DNA of 64,000 nucleotides, taken from contig JANWYJ010000043.1 of assembly GCA_025055115.1 (NCBI GenBank), positions 1 through 64,000 on the forward strand. The letters are read 5' to 3'. A model generated the notes under the pieces. That model searched no databases and was not told the DNA's origin. It saw only the letters and a list, made by a program, of their open reading frames with translations. This document shows, piece by piece, positions 19,200 to 27,033 of the stretch (position 1 is the first letter of the stretch; the number at the start of each line of letters is the position of its first letter). This DNA is from Gemmata sp. (GTDB taxonomy: Bacteria > Planctomycetota > Planctomycetia > Gemmatales > Gemmataceae). A program made the position numbers and the translations under genes.

Positions 19200-20528
19200 T
19201 TACAGACGGTCCGAGGCGTTGCGCGGATGGGCGATGCGGTGTTTGAGTCGGGCGGCGTCTGTGACACTGGCCATCACATCGGGAAGAAGTTCCGCAACAG
19301 CCACGGGGGCATCACCCGCAGGGGCGGCTTGGACATTGTCGGCCCGTTCCAACTGCACGGGTCGCTGGCCCTTGAGGATATCCAGCAAGGCCAGCCCGAG
19401 CCGGGTGAGGCGATTGTGCGAAACATCGAGCAACGTCAGTTGATCCAACAGCCGTTGGAGGGGTTCGTGAACCGCGGCAACGCCGTTATCGGTGAGCTGA
19501 TTGCGCGCCAAGCGCATGACTTTCAGGCGTGTCAGATATGGCGAGCGGAGCAGGGCGGCGATTCCGGCATCGCCGAGGTAATTATTGGAAAGATCGAGCG
19601 TCCGACATTGTGCCAAGGCGGGGCAATAAGCCAGTTGCTGCGCTCCGGCTGGTCCGATGGCGTTGTCGCGAAGTACCAGGGCCTTTTCCACGGCTAGCCA
19701 ACGGGCCAATAGGTGTGATGATGTCAACACGGCGATGCCAGCATCCCCGATGCGGTTGGCGTTGCAGCGCAACGATTGCAATCGGGCCATGACAGGGCTG
19801 GCCACCACGGCTGCGAGGCCCCGTTCATCGATGTCGTTGCCAGAAACATCGAGATGACGAAGAGCCGCAAAAGTGGCGGAGTTCGCCAGAGCTTCGAGAC
19901 CGTCGCTGGTGATCTGGTCGTTGTCGTTGAGGGCCAATGTGGCCAGCTGCGGCATGCTCGCCGAACGGGCCAACGCCACAACGCCCTGATCCGAGAGGCC
20001 GTTGAATCCCAGATCGAGGGTCGTGAGCTGTTTCCAATGGGCGCATTGCGCCAGACGTTGAACGCCGGCATCACCCAGTTCGGCTCCACAGACATCGAGT
20101 TCGCGAAGTTGTGCCAATAGCGGGCAACAGAAGAGTTTGTCGATCACCGGGTTCACTTCGAGCAGGCGGAGCCGACGAATCGGAAGCCGTTGCATCAGCT
20201 CGCTGCCGTGGTGGAGAAAGGTAGTGGCATGTACCGTAACCGAATCGGGAATTCCGCGGCGAAAGTCGATGCCAACCACCCACCGGGCCAGCGGTTGTAT
20301 CCAGACGTTCCGATTGTGATGCAACAGTTCGGCCTGACGATCGAGTAAGAAACTGCGGCGTGGATCGTTATCGTCGAGGTGAGCTAGGGCGATTTGCACG
20401 CGGATGAGTTCGGCGCGTTCGGGTTGCCCAGCATCATCGAGGAAATCGGCGTATATTAACCGGGGCCGATCGTCCTCATAGCGGTCAAAGATGGCTTCGA
20501 GAAATGGCTGTTCGTCCGTGCGATTCAT
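19200..20528 (-). CDS. TIGR02996 plus leucine-rich-repeat protein
   Basis: 442-aa protein. The N-terminal 45 residues match the TIGR02996 'repeat-companion' domain (EQPFLEAIFDRYEDDRPRLIYADFLDDAGQPERAELIRVQ), highly amplified in Gemmata-like planctomycetes. From about residue 130 it has roughly ten ribonuclease-inhibitor-like LRRs (L..L.L..N.L.D.GV..LA), for example LTTLDLGFNGLSDQGVVALA. No signal peptide is seen, so it is probably cytoplasmic; a protein-interaction role is inferred. ATG 20528 is the start that begins the domain. It diverges from the ROK kinase gene by about 100 bp. Confidence 0.88.
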   Translation of the reverse strand: MNRTDEQPFLEAIFDRYEDDRPRLIYADFLDDAGQPERAELIRVQIALAHLDDNDPRRSFLLDRQAELLHHNRNVWIQPLARWVVGIDFRRGIPDSVTVHATTFLHHGSELMQRLPIRRLRLLEVNPVIDKLFCCPLLAQLRELDVCGAELGDAGVQRLAQCAHWKQLTTLDLGFNGLSDQGVVALARSASMPQLATLALNDNDQITSDGLEALANSATFAALRHLDVSGNDIDERGLAAVVASPVMARLQSLRCNANRIGDAGIAVLTSSHLLARWLAVEKALVLRDNAIGPAGAQQLAYCPALAQCRTLDLSNNYLGDAGIAALLRSPYLTRLKVMRLARNQLTDNGVAAVHEPLQRLLDQLTLLDVSHNRLTRLGLALLDILKGQRPVQLERADNVQAAPAGDAPVAVAELLPDVMASVTDAARLKHRIAHPRNASDRL

Positions 20529-20631
20529 GCTTCTAGCATAACGTCTGGCGAATGGGTGGGTAGCCCGGAGTGAGTAGGCCACGGGCCAGTTTGTGACATC
20601 GTGGTATTTCCGCATCTCTTTGGGATTGGTT

Positions 20632-21576
20632 ATGTTTTTGGGAATCGAAATTGGTGGAACGAAGTTGCAAATCGGGCTGGGTTCGGGGGATGGGGCGCTG
20701 GTCGCCCGATGGCGTGGTATGGTCAATCCCGCGGCGGGCAGCGCGGGTATTCAGGAGCAAATAGCCCAGGCCCTACCAGAACTCCTGGCCAGATCTGGCA
20801 TTGCGCGAGGGCAGCTGCGCGGGGTCGGGGTGGGCTTTGGTGGCCCGACCGACGACGCGACGCAATCGGTTATCAAATCCCATCACATCGCCGGGTGGGA
20901 TGGCTTTCCGCTGGCCCGATGGATGAGTCAGTTGGTCGGTGTGCCCGCCGTGATTTGCAATGATGCCGATGTCGCGGGGTTGGCCGAAGCCTGCTATGGT
21001 GCTGGTCGTGGGTTCTCGCCGCTCTTTTACATCACGGTGGGCAGTGGCATCGGCGGTGGCTTGATTATCGACGGGCAGATTTACCGCGGTGTCGGTCGCG
21101 GCGCAGGGGAGGTGGGGCATCTGCGACCGGTCTATCCGAGTCAAGCTCCGGGGCCGATCCTGGAGTTTTGGGCGTCCGGGTGGGGAATCGCTCAACGCGC
21201 CCAAGCCGCGGAACACCACGGAGCCGACGTGACGGCAATTCGCACGGCGGGCAGCGGTGCCATCACGGGCAAAGCCGTGGCCGATGCAGCCAGCCATGGC
21301 GACCCGACCGCGCGGCAGATTCTCGATGAGGCCATTCAAGCTCTCGCCGAAGGGATTTGCTCGGTGATCAAACTCTTATGCCCACGCCGGGTGATCATCG
21401 GGGGAGGCGTTTCCCTGATCGGAGAAGAATTATTCTTTGCCCCGCTGCGGCGGTATGTCGAGGAACGGGGGTTTGCCGCTTTCGCCGGTCTGACGGAAAT
21501 CGTGCCGGCAGCGTTGGGGGAAGATGTGGTGGTCCATGGCGCGATCGCCTACGCCCGACAAAAACTGGGCGGGTAA
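20632..21576 (+). CDS. ROK-family sugar kinase, zinc motif absent
   Basis: ROK-family protein of 314 aa, probably a glucokinase-like sugar kinase. It has the ATP phosphate motif FLGIEIGGTKLQIGLG at the N-terminus, catalytic Asp in CNDADVAGLAEA (about 104-115), the VGSGIGGGLIIDGQIYRGVGRGAGEVGHL block, and RRVIIGGGVSL near the C-terminus. The ROK zinc signature (CxCGxxGCxE) that normally follows GEVGH is missing: the segment reads LRPVYPSQAPGPILEFWASG without cysteines. ATG 20632 begins the conserved fold; the 13-residue upstream extension is not conserved. Substrate not assignable. Confidence 0.85.
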   Translation: MFLGIEIGGTKLQIGLGSGDGALVARWRGMVNPAAGSAGIQEQIAQALPELLARSGIARGQLRGVGVGFGGPTDDATQSVIKSHHIAGWDGFPLARWMSQLVGVPAVICNDADVAGLAEACYGAGRGFSPLFYITVGSGIGGGLIIDGQIYRGVGRGAGEVGHLRPVYPSQAPGPILEFWASGWGIAQRAQAAEHHGADVTAIRTAGSGAITGKAVADAASHGDPTARQILDEAIQALAEGICSVIKLLCPRRVIIGGGVSLIGEELFFAPLRRYVEERGFAAFAGLTEIVPAALGEDVVVHGAIAYARQKLGG

Positions 21577-21636
21577 CGCTGTGACTCATCCGTCTTCAGC
21601 AGTCCAGCTCGCCGAAGCGAAGGTTTTCTCTTCAAA

Positions 21637-21686
21637 CCATCGCAATTCCAGTAGCCCAGGTCCATCGCAATTACAGCACCCCAGGT
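21637..21686. repeat. Tandem repeat, 25 bp x2, covering a stop codon
   Basis: Adjacent copies at 21637-21661 and 21662-21686, both starting CCATCGCAATT and ending CCAGGT, with 3 mismatches. The second copy contains the minus-strand stop at 21671-21673. The period is not a multiple of three, and the distal copy no longer encodes the stop. Confidence 0.9.
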
Positions 21687-22057
21687 TCTTTGGGATCGAC
21701 GGCCAGAAGCCCTGCGAAGGATTTCAACACTTCGACCATCTTAAGATAGTCGTTGAAGTGTTCCATAAACGGGTCGGGTATATCCGTCCACACTTCGACA
21801 CGCCGACCACTGGCGATGAGTGCATCGGCTTCCTGCGGTTCGACACCCGCAAGTCGTTCCACCAATCCTTGTGTTTCCGTCGACACGTCGGCCCCACTGC
21901 GCAGGGCTAAGGCGATCCACCATGACCCATCGCTGACCACGATTTGGTCAGCCTCGCGTGTGAGGGTGAAATTGGGGAATTGTGAACGCAGTCGCGCTTC
22001 GGCTTCGTCGAGGGTGAAATCGGTATCAGGTCGTAAAAGACCCACAGCGCGATACAT
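21671..22057 (-). CDS. Conserved small protein of unknown function
   Basis: 128-aa soluble protein, acidic. No family recognised. Visible features are DTDFTLDEAEARLRSQFPNFTL, a beta-rich VVSDGSWWIALALRSGADVSTET middle part, and a helical C-terminus ending in LAVDPKEPGVL. It has no signal peptide or membrane segment. ATG 22057 has GAGGGA 8 nt upstream; a GTG at 22072 would absorb that site. It is convergent with the ROK kinase gene. Its 3' end lies in a 25-bp tandem duplication. Confidence 0.7.
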   Translation of the reverse strand: MYRAVGLLRPDTDFTLDEAEARLRSQFPNFTLTREADQIVVSDGSWWIALALRSGADVSTETQGLVERLAGVEPQEADALIASGRRVEVWTDIPDPFMEHFNDYLKMVEVLKSFAGLLAVDPKEPGVL

Positions 22058-22229
22058 CGTTGAGTCCCTCACAAAGTTTCCACCACGCCAAAGACAGTAC
22101 CACCACCCTCACGGGGGTGTGGTCGTCGATCGCGCGCTGGGGCGGCCCCTGGGCGGATGATGGGGTATCTCCCGCAGCTTCTGGTCCTGAAGTTTACCTT
22201 GTTGGTGCGGCCATCCGTAGGTCAGTTGT

Positions 22230-23558
22230 TCAGGCGCGGACGATTTTTTCCCGACCCTCGCGAACGGCTTTGGTGGCATTGCGGGTGTCGATGACTAAGC
22301 GACTGTGTTTCACGATGAAGTTGTAGTCGAACGCGGTGTGGTCGGTGGCGATGAGCACGGCATCTTGGGCCGCAAGATATTCCGCGGTCAGAGGGGAGCT
22401 ATTCATTGGCTCCAAGTGCGGCCAATGCCGCATGCGCGGCAGGGTCGGGATGTGGGGGTCGCTGTAGGAAACCTGCGCTCCCTTCTTGAGCAGTAAATCC
22501 AGGAGTTCAAAACTGGGTGATTCGCGGGGATCATCGACATCTTTTTTGTAGGCCATGCCGAGAATGGCAATGCGGCTGCCGCGGACCGGTTTGCCGGCGT
22601 CGTTGAGAGCGTCGGTCAGTTTACTGATGACAAAACGTGGCATGGCGGTGTTGACTTCACCGGCTAACTCGATGAAGCGAGTGTTCATGCCATAGTGCCG
22701 GGCGATCCAAGTGAGGTAGAAGGGGTCGAGGGGAATGCAGTGTCCGCCCAGACCCGGACCCGGATAGAAGGCTTGGAAGCCGAAGGGCTTGGTTTTGGCC
22801 GCGTCGATCACTTCCCAAATGTCGATACCCATCCGGTCGTAGAGAATTTTCATTTCGTTCACCAAGGCGATATTAATGGCCCGGTAGGTGTTTTCCAAAA
22901 TCTTGCAAGCCTCGGCGACTTCCGGGGTCGAGACCCGCACCACTTGGGGAACAATTGCGGCATAAAGGGCACAGGCAGCCTGGCTACTGAGTTCGTCCAA
23001 ACCACCAACCACTTTGGGAATGTGGGATACCGAATGTGTCGGGTTGCCAGGGTCTTCTCGTTCTGGACTGAAGGCAACAAAGAAATCGCGGCCCGCGGTT
23101 AACCCCGAACTTTCGAGAATTGGTAGCATGACACCCCGCGTCGTGGTGGGGTAGGTGGTGCTTTCGAGTACCACCAACTGCCCGCAACGCAACCGTGAGG
23201 CGATGGCCTGAGCACTATTGACGACGTAGGTGAGATCGGGTTCGCGGGCGGCTGTCAGCGGGGTCGGCACGCAAATGAGAATGGCGTCGGGTTCATGGAG
23301 CCGCTCAAAGCGGTCGGTGGCCTCAAAGCCTTGCGCGCGCATGGTGACTATGGCTTGGTCGGGGATTTGTTGGATGAAAGAGCGGCCGCTGTTCAATTTT
23401 TGAACTTTCCCTGAATCAATATCAAAGCCTAGAACACGGAAACCGGCGTTGGCCAAGGCCCGTGCCAGCGGCAAACCGACATAGCCCAAGCCGATAATGC
23501 CCACCGTGGCGGTTTTGTTCTCCAGGCGCTTCAACAAAGTCGCGAACGATTCAGACAT
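22230..23558 (-). CDS. Nucleotide-sugar dehydrogenase (UDP-N-acetylglucosamine/mannosamine type)
   Basis: Oxidises a UDP-sugar (probably UDP-HexNAc) C6 alcohol to the uronate with two NAD+, feeding surface polysaccharide synthesis. The 442-aa product has GIIGLGYVGLPLARALANAGF (NAD site, about 20-40), the middle-domain YRAINIALVNEMKIL, and the catalytic Cys in GPGLGGHCIPLDPFYL. VPTPLT and LESTTYPTTT fit the WbpA/TviB branch better than plain UDP-glucose dehydrogenases. ATG 23558 has GAGGA 5 nt upstream, so I prefer it to the ATG five codons earlier. It is divergent from the PQQ-propeller gene. Confidence 0.9.
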   Translation of the reverse strand: MSESFATLLKRLENKTATVGIIGLGYVGLPLARALANAGFRVLGFDIDSGKVQKLNSGRSFIQQIPDQAIVTMRAQGFEATDRFERLHEPDAILICVPTPLTAAREPDLTYVVNSAQAIASRLRCGQLVVLESTTYPTTTRGVMLPILESSGLTAGRDFFVAFSPEREDPGNPTHSVSHIPKVVGGLDELSSQAACALYAAIVPQVVRVSTPEVAEACKILENTYRAINIALVNEMKILYDRMGIDIWEVIDAAKTKPFGFQAFYPGPGLGGHCIPLDPFYLTWIARHYGMNTRFIELAGEVNTAMPRFVISKLTDALNDAGKPVRGSRIAILGMAYKKDVDDPRESPSFELLDLLLKKGAQVSYSDPHIPTLPRMRHWPHLEPMNSSPLTAEYLAAQDAVLIATDHTAFDYNFIVKHSRLVIDTRNATKAVREGREKIVRA

Positions 23559-23736
23559 GAATTCCTCATCCATCCGTGGATTTGGCGAACTTTCCCCACA
23601 ATCGATGTTCGCGAAAAACCGGGGGCCTTGTCAACCCGAAGTGGCCGGGTGGGTCCTGTCGGGTGAATCCGAAGTTGCGGCTGGGGCGAAATGTTGGTGG
23701 CCGGTGTTCCCCATTCTTTTCCGAAGGTCAACAACT

Positions 23737-24984
23737 ATGCACATCGTCCGAACGCTTCTCGGTCTTCTGGTAGTGGCCTCGAGCGCAGTGGCCGCGGAGC
23801 CTGCGACGTGGACGCAATGGCGCGGGCCTTACCGCGATGGCCACGTTCGTGGCCCGGCATGGCCCGACAAAATCAGCGGCGATGCCCTGAAACTGGTCTG
23901 GCGGGTCGACAAGCTCGGCCCAAGCTACTCGGGACCGATTGTCGCGGCCGACCGCATCTTCACCACCCAAACCGTGGACAAGAAGATGGAGGTCGTCACC
24001 GCTTACGACCGCAAAACGGGCAAGGAACTGTGGAAAACGAGTTGGGAAGGGGCGATCACCGTACCGTTTTTTGCCGCGAAAAACGGAAGCTGGATTCGCT
24101 CCACCCCCGCGTTCGACGGCAAAACGCTCTTCGTGGCCGGAATGCGCGATGTTCTGGTGGCTCTCGATGGCGCCACGGGCCGAGAACTATGGCGGCTAGA
24201 CTTTGTGAAGGAATGCGGCACACCGCCACCCGATTTTGGCTTCGTCTGCTCGCCGTTGGTGGACGACACCGGCGTGTATGTGCAAGCCGGCGGCGGCGTT
24301 GCGAAAGTGGATAAGAAAACCGGGAAAATCCTGTGGCAAACGCTCAAAGATGGCGGCGGGATGATGGGTTCGGCGTTCTCGTCGCCGGTGGTGGCTCGGC
24401 TGGCGGGTACGGATCAGTTGGTCGTGCAAACCCGCACGCAGTTGGCCGGTGTCGAGCGGGATAGTGGTAAAGTCTTGTGGTCCAAAGAGATACCATCGTT
24501 CCGCGGCATGAACATCCTCACACCGCTGCCTTTTGGCGACGATGGTATCTTCACCAGTACCTACGGAGGCAATACTCGGCTGTTGCAGATCAAAAGTGCC
24601 GGGGGGCAGTACACCACCGCCGACGCTTGGACCCTCAAATACGAAGGGAATATGTCCACGCCCGTGGTCCTGGAAGACCATGCGTATTTGTTGGGGAAAG
24701 ATAAGCGACTGGTGTGTGTCGATCTCAAAACCGGCCGAGAAGCGTGGCGGACCGAAGAACGCTTCGGCGACTACTGGAGCCTCGTGGCCAATAAGGACAA
24801 AATCCTGGCACTCGACAATCGCGGTATTCTGTTTCTCATCAAGGCGAATTCCCGGGAATTTGAACTGCTCGACAAGCGCCAACTCGATACCAACGACACC
24901 TGGGCGCATCTGGCCGTCTGTGGTGACGAGATTGTGATTCGCGACCTGAATGGATTAACCGTGTGGCGTTGGCTTTCGAAGTGA
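23737..24984 (+). CDS. Secreted PQQ-like beta-propeller protein
   Basis: 415-aa exported beta-propeller. A signal peptide (MHIVRTLLGLLVVASSAVAA) precedes WTQWRGPYRDGH, the start typical of planctomycete 'outer membrane protein assembly factor BamB-like' proteins. Blades repeat the AYDRKTGKELWK, ALDGATGRELWRLDF, KVDKKTGKILWQTL and VDLKTGREAWR motifs. No catalytic residues for a PQQ dehydrogenase can be identified, so a scaffold or binding role is as likely as an enzyme. ATG 23737 begins the signal peptide. It stands alone between divergent and same-strand neighbours. Confidence 0.87.
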   Translation: MHIVRTLLGLLVVASSAVAAEPATWTQWRGPYRDGHVRGPAWPDKISGDALKLVWRVDKLGPSYSGPIVAADRIFTTQTVDKKMEVVTAYDRKTGKELWKTSWEGAITVPFFAAKNGSWIRSTPAFDGKTLFVAGMRDVLVALDGATGRELWRLDFVKECGTPPPDFGFVCSPLVDDTGVYVQAGGGVAKVDKKTGKILWQTLKDGGGMMGSAFSSPVVARLAGTDQLVVQTRTQLAGVERDSGKVLWSKEIPSFRGMNILTPLPFGDDGIFTSTYGGNTRLLQIKSAGGQYTTADAWTLKYEGNMSTPVVLEDHAYLLGKDKRLVCVDLKTGREAWRTEERFGDYWSLVANKDKILALDNRGILFLIKANSREFELLDKRQLDTNDTWAHLAVCGDEIVIRDLNGLTVWRWLSK

Positions 24985-25293
24985 CCTTGGGTGGCGTGGG
25001 GGGAGCCGCCTCCGCAGTATCCCCCCGGAATGGCCGCTGGAACCATCTGAAAAAACCTGGCTCACCTTCATACATACCGCCGGGCGCGACCCATCCATAC
25101 TGGGGGCGACTCATCCATACTGGGGCGCAACCCATCCCCTCGCAACGTACTGCTCGGACCCGCGGGTTTTCGTCCATAGACTCCGAAAACCCGCGAAAAT
25201 GGTTGCAGCATCCCTAGAATCACCGCTAAACTGATAAGTGCCTGCCCGCTGTCAACCTGCGGCTTTTTCTCCATCCTGCCGAGGTTCGCGTCG
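24985..25293. other. Gene-free interval with tandem repeat
   Basis: 309 bp upstream of the cytochrome-WD40 gene. No supported ORF; it contains the 20-bp repeat at 25086-25125. Confidence 0.6.
25086..25125. repeat. Tandem repeat, 20 bp x2 (partial third copy)
   Basis: GCGACCCATCCATACTGGGG at 25086-25105 and the same with one mismatch at 25106-25125. A degenerate third copy starts GCGCAACCCATCC at 25126. Confidence 0.92.
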
Positions 25294-26730
25294 ATGCGTA
25301 GACCCGAAATTCTCACTTTCCTTCTGACGGTTCTCATCCCCGCAACGCTTCGGGCCGACGAACCGGCTAAAGTGAGCTATTACAAAGACATTCGCCCCAT
25401 TTTTCAGCAGCATTGCAACGGTTGCCATCAACCGGCCAAGCCTCTGGGCGGCTATATCACCACAGAGCACGCCGCCCTCTTCAAGGCAGGAGAGCGGGAA
25501 AAACCCGGAATCGTGGCGGGTAAACCTCAAGAAAGTTATCTGGTCGAGCAAATTCGCGTTCACGACAACGGCAAAGCTGAGATGCCGAAGAACCGCGATC
25601 CGCTCAACCCGATTCAGATCAAGCTCATCACCGATTGGATCGCCCAAGGGGCCACCGACGATACCCCGGCCAGTGCTAAGGCCGTCGTGGTGGATGCGGC
25701 TCATCCTCCGAAGTACTCGGCCCCTCCGGTGATCACCTCACTGAGCTTCAACAAGGACGGCACCCGCCTAGCCGTCACCGGGTACCACGAAATCTTGATT
25801 TACGATACAGAACGTTACGAACTGCAATCCCGCCTCATCGGGATTTCGGAGCGAGTGCAGTCGATAGCTTACTCGCCCGACGGGAAGAAATTAGCAGCGG
25901 TCGGTGGGGCACCAGGGCGATTTGGGGAGGTTCAGATTTGGAACCCCGAATTAGAAAAGCTCCTGGTTTCGGCACCATACACCTTCGACACGCTCTTTGG
26001 CGTCAGTTGGTCGCCGGATGGTAGCAAGATCGCCTTCGGTTGTGCCGATAATACCGTGCGGGCCGTCGATGCCCTTACCGGTAAGCAAGTCTTGCAAATG
26101 GGGACACACGCCGACTGGGCCTTGGGAACTGTCTTCTCACAAGATGGCGAACATATTGTCTCCGTTAGCCGCGATATGAGCATGAAATTGACGGAAGTTC
26201 AGACGCAGCGATTCATCGATAATGTCACCAGCATCACTCCTGGGGCGCTGAAGGGTGGGTTGATGGCGGTGGATCGCCGCCCCATGAAAGAACGGCGCAT
26301 GACGAAAGTCCCCCAGGACGAAAAAGGTGTCTTCATTGAAAAAGTCTACGACGAAGTGATTGCTGCCGGCTCCGATGGCACTCCGCGGCTGTATAAAATC
26401 CACCGCGAGGTCAAGCGCGTCATCGGCGACGACGCCAACAAGATTCGCGAATACGAAAAAATGATGGGGCGGATTTCCGCCGTGGCTTTCAATGCCGATG
26501 GCAGCCACTTCGCAGCCGCCAGCAGCCTCGATGGCAAAGGCGAAGTCCGCATCTATAACACGGAGACCGGTGCGAAAGTGGTGTGTCAGGGTGTCACCGG
26601 GCCAGCTTACGCGGTGGCTTGGCATCCCAACGGCCAGCTCCTCGCGTCCGGCGGATTCGATGGCATCGTTTGGATCCACAATCCAGTTACCGGTCAGCTC
26701 ATTACCAAGTTCACCGTGCTACCGAAGTAA
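25294..26730 (+). CDS. Exported planctomycete cytochrome c (PSCyt1) fused to WD40 repeats
   Basis: 478-aa exported protein. A signal peptide (about 1-21, ending ATLRADE) precedes a PSCyt1 domain with one c-type haem site CNGCH (about 42-46) in SYYKDIRPIFQQHCNGCH. A WD40 propeller (about 145-475) has repeats such as VQSIAYSPDGKKLAAVGG, FGVSWSPDGSKIAFGCADNTVRAVD and VAWHPNGQLLASGGFDGIVWIHN. These proteins are common in planctomycetes next to DUF1549/DUF1553 genes, as here (303 bp downstream). Electron transfer in the periplasm is inferred from the haem site; the true role is unknown. Confidence 0.9.
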   Translation: MRRPEILTFLLTVLIPATLRADEPAKVSYYKDIRPIFQQHCNGCHQPAKPLGGYITTEHAALFKAGEREKPGIVAGKPQESYLVEQIRVHDNGKAEMPKNRDPLNPIQIKLITDWIAQGATDDTPASAKAVVVDAAHPPKYSAPPVITSLSFNKDGTRLAVTGYHEILIYDTERYELQSRLIGISERVQSIAYSPDGKKLAAVGGAPGRFGEVQIWNPELEKLLVSAPYTFDTLFGVSWSPDGSKIAFGCADNTVRAVDALTGKQVLQMGTHADWALGTVFSQDGEHIVSVSRDMSMKLTEVQTQRFIDNVTSITPGALKGGLMAVDRRPMKERRMTKVPQDEKGVFIEKVYDEVIAAGSDGTPRLYKIHREVKRVIGDDANKIREYEKMMGRISAVAFNADGSHFAAASSLDGKGEVRIYNTETGAKVVCQGVTGPAYAVAWHPNGQLLASGGFDGIVWIHNPVTGQLITKFTVLPK

Positions 26731-26757
26731 CCAACCCGAGGACCAAAGACGCTCTCT

Positions 26758-26775
26758 CACCCGATTCACCCGATT
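26758..26775. repeat. Tandem repeat, 9 bp x2
   Basis: CACCCGATT is repeated directly, 26758-26766 and 26767-26775. Confidence 0.8.
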
Positions 26776-26840
26776 GAGCCGCGACGATACCACAACGGCT
26801 CCAGTGCCAACCCACCCACAGAGTGAGCCTGCACGACCCA

Positions 26841-26868
26841 TGAGACCCTGGCTGTGAGACCCTGGCTG
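26841..26868. repeat. Tandem repeat, 14 bp x2
   Basis: TGAGACCCTGGCTG at 26841-26854 and 26855-26868, perfect and adjacent. Confidence 0.92.
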
Positions 26869-27033
26869 CGACAGGACGACCCCAGCTGAGATGTGCGATG
26901 AAGGAGAACCGCCTCCAAGACGGATCGCCCTAGTGAGCGTTTGTCCAAACCCACAGCCGCGGCCGATGGTGTTACTGGCTTCCGACGCCCGCTGGCGCGT
27001 GGTTTTTCCGAACACCCCAAGAGAAGAACTCCC

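Larger units (their letters stand above)
26731..27033. other. Gene-free interval with two short tandem repeats
   Basis: 303 bp between two same-strand genes. It contains the tandem repeats at 26758-26775 and 26841-26868 and no supported ORF. The long antisense frame across it is rejected. Confidence 0.55.
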
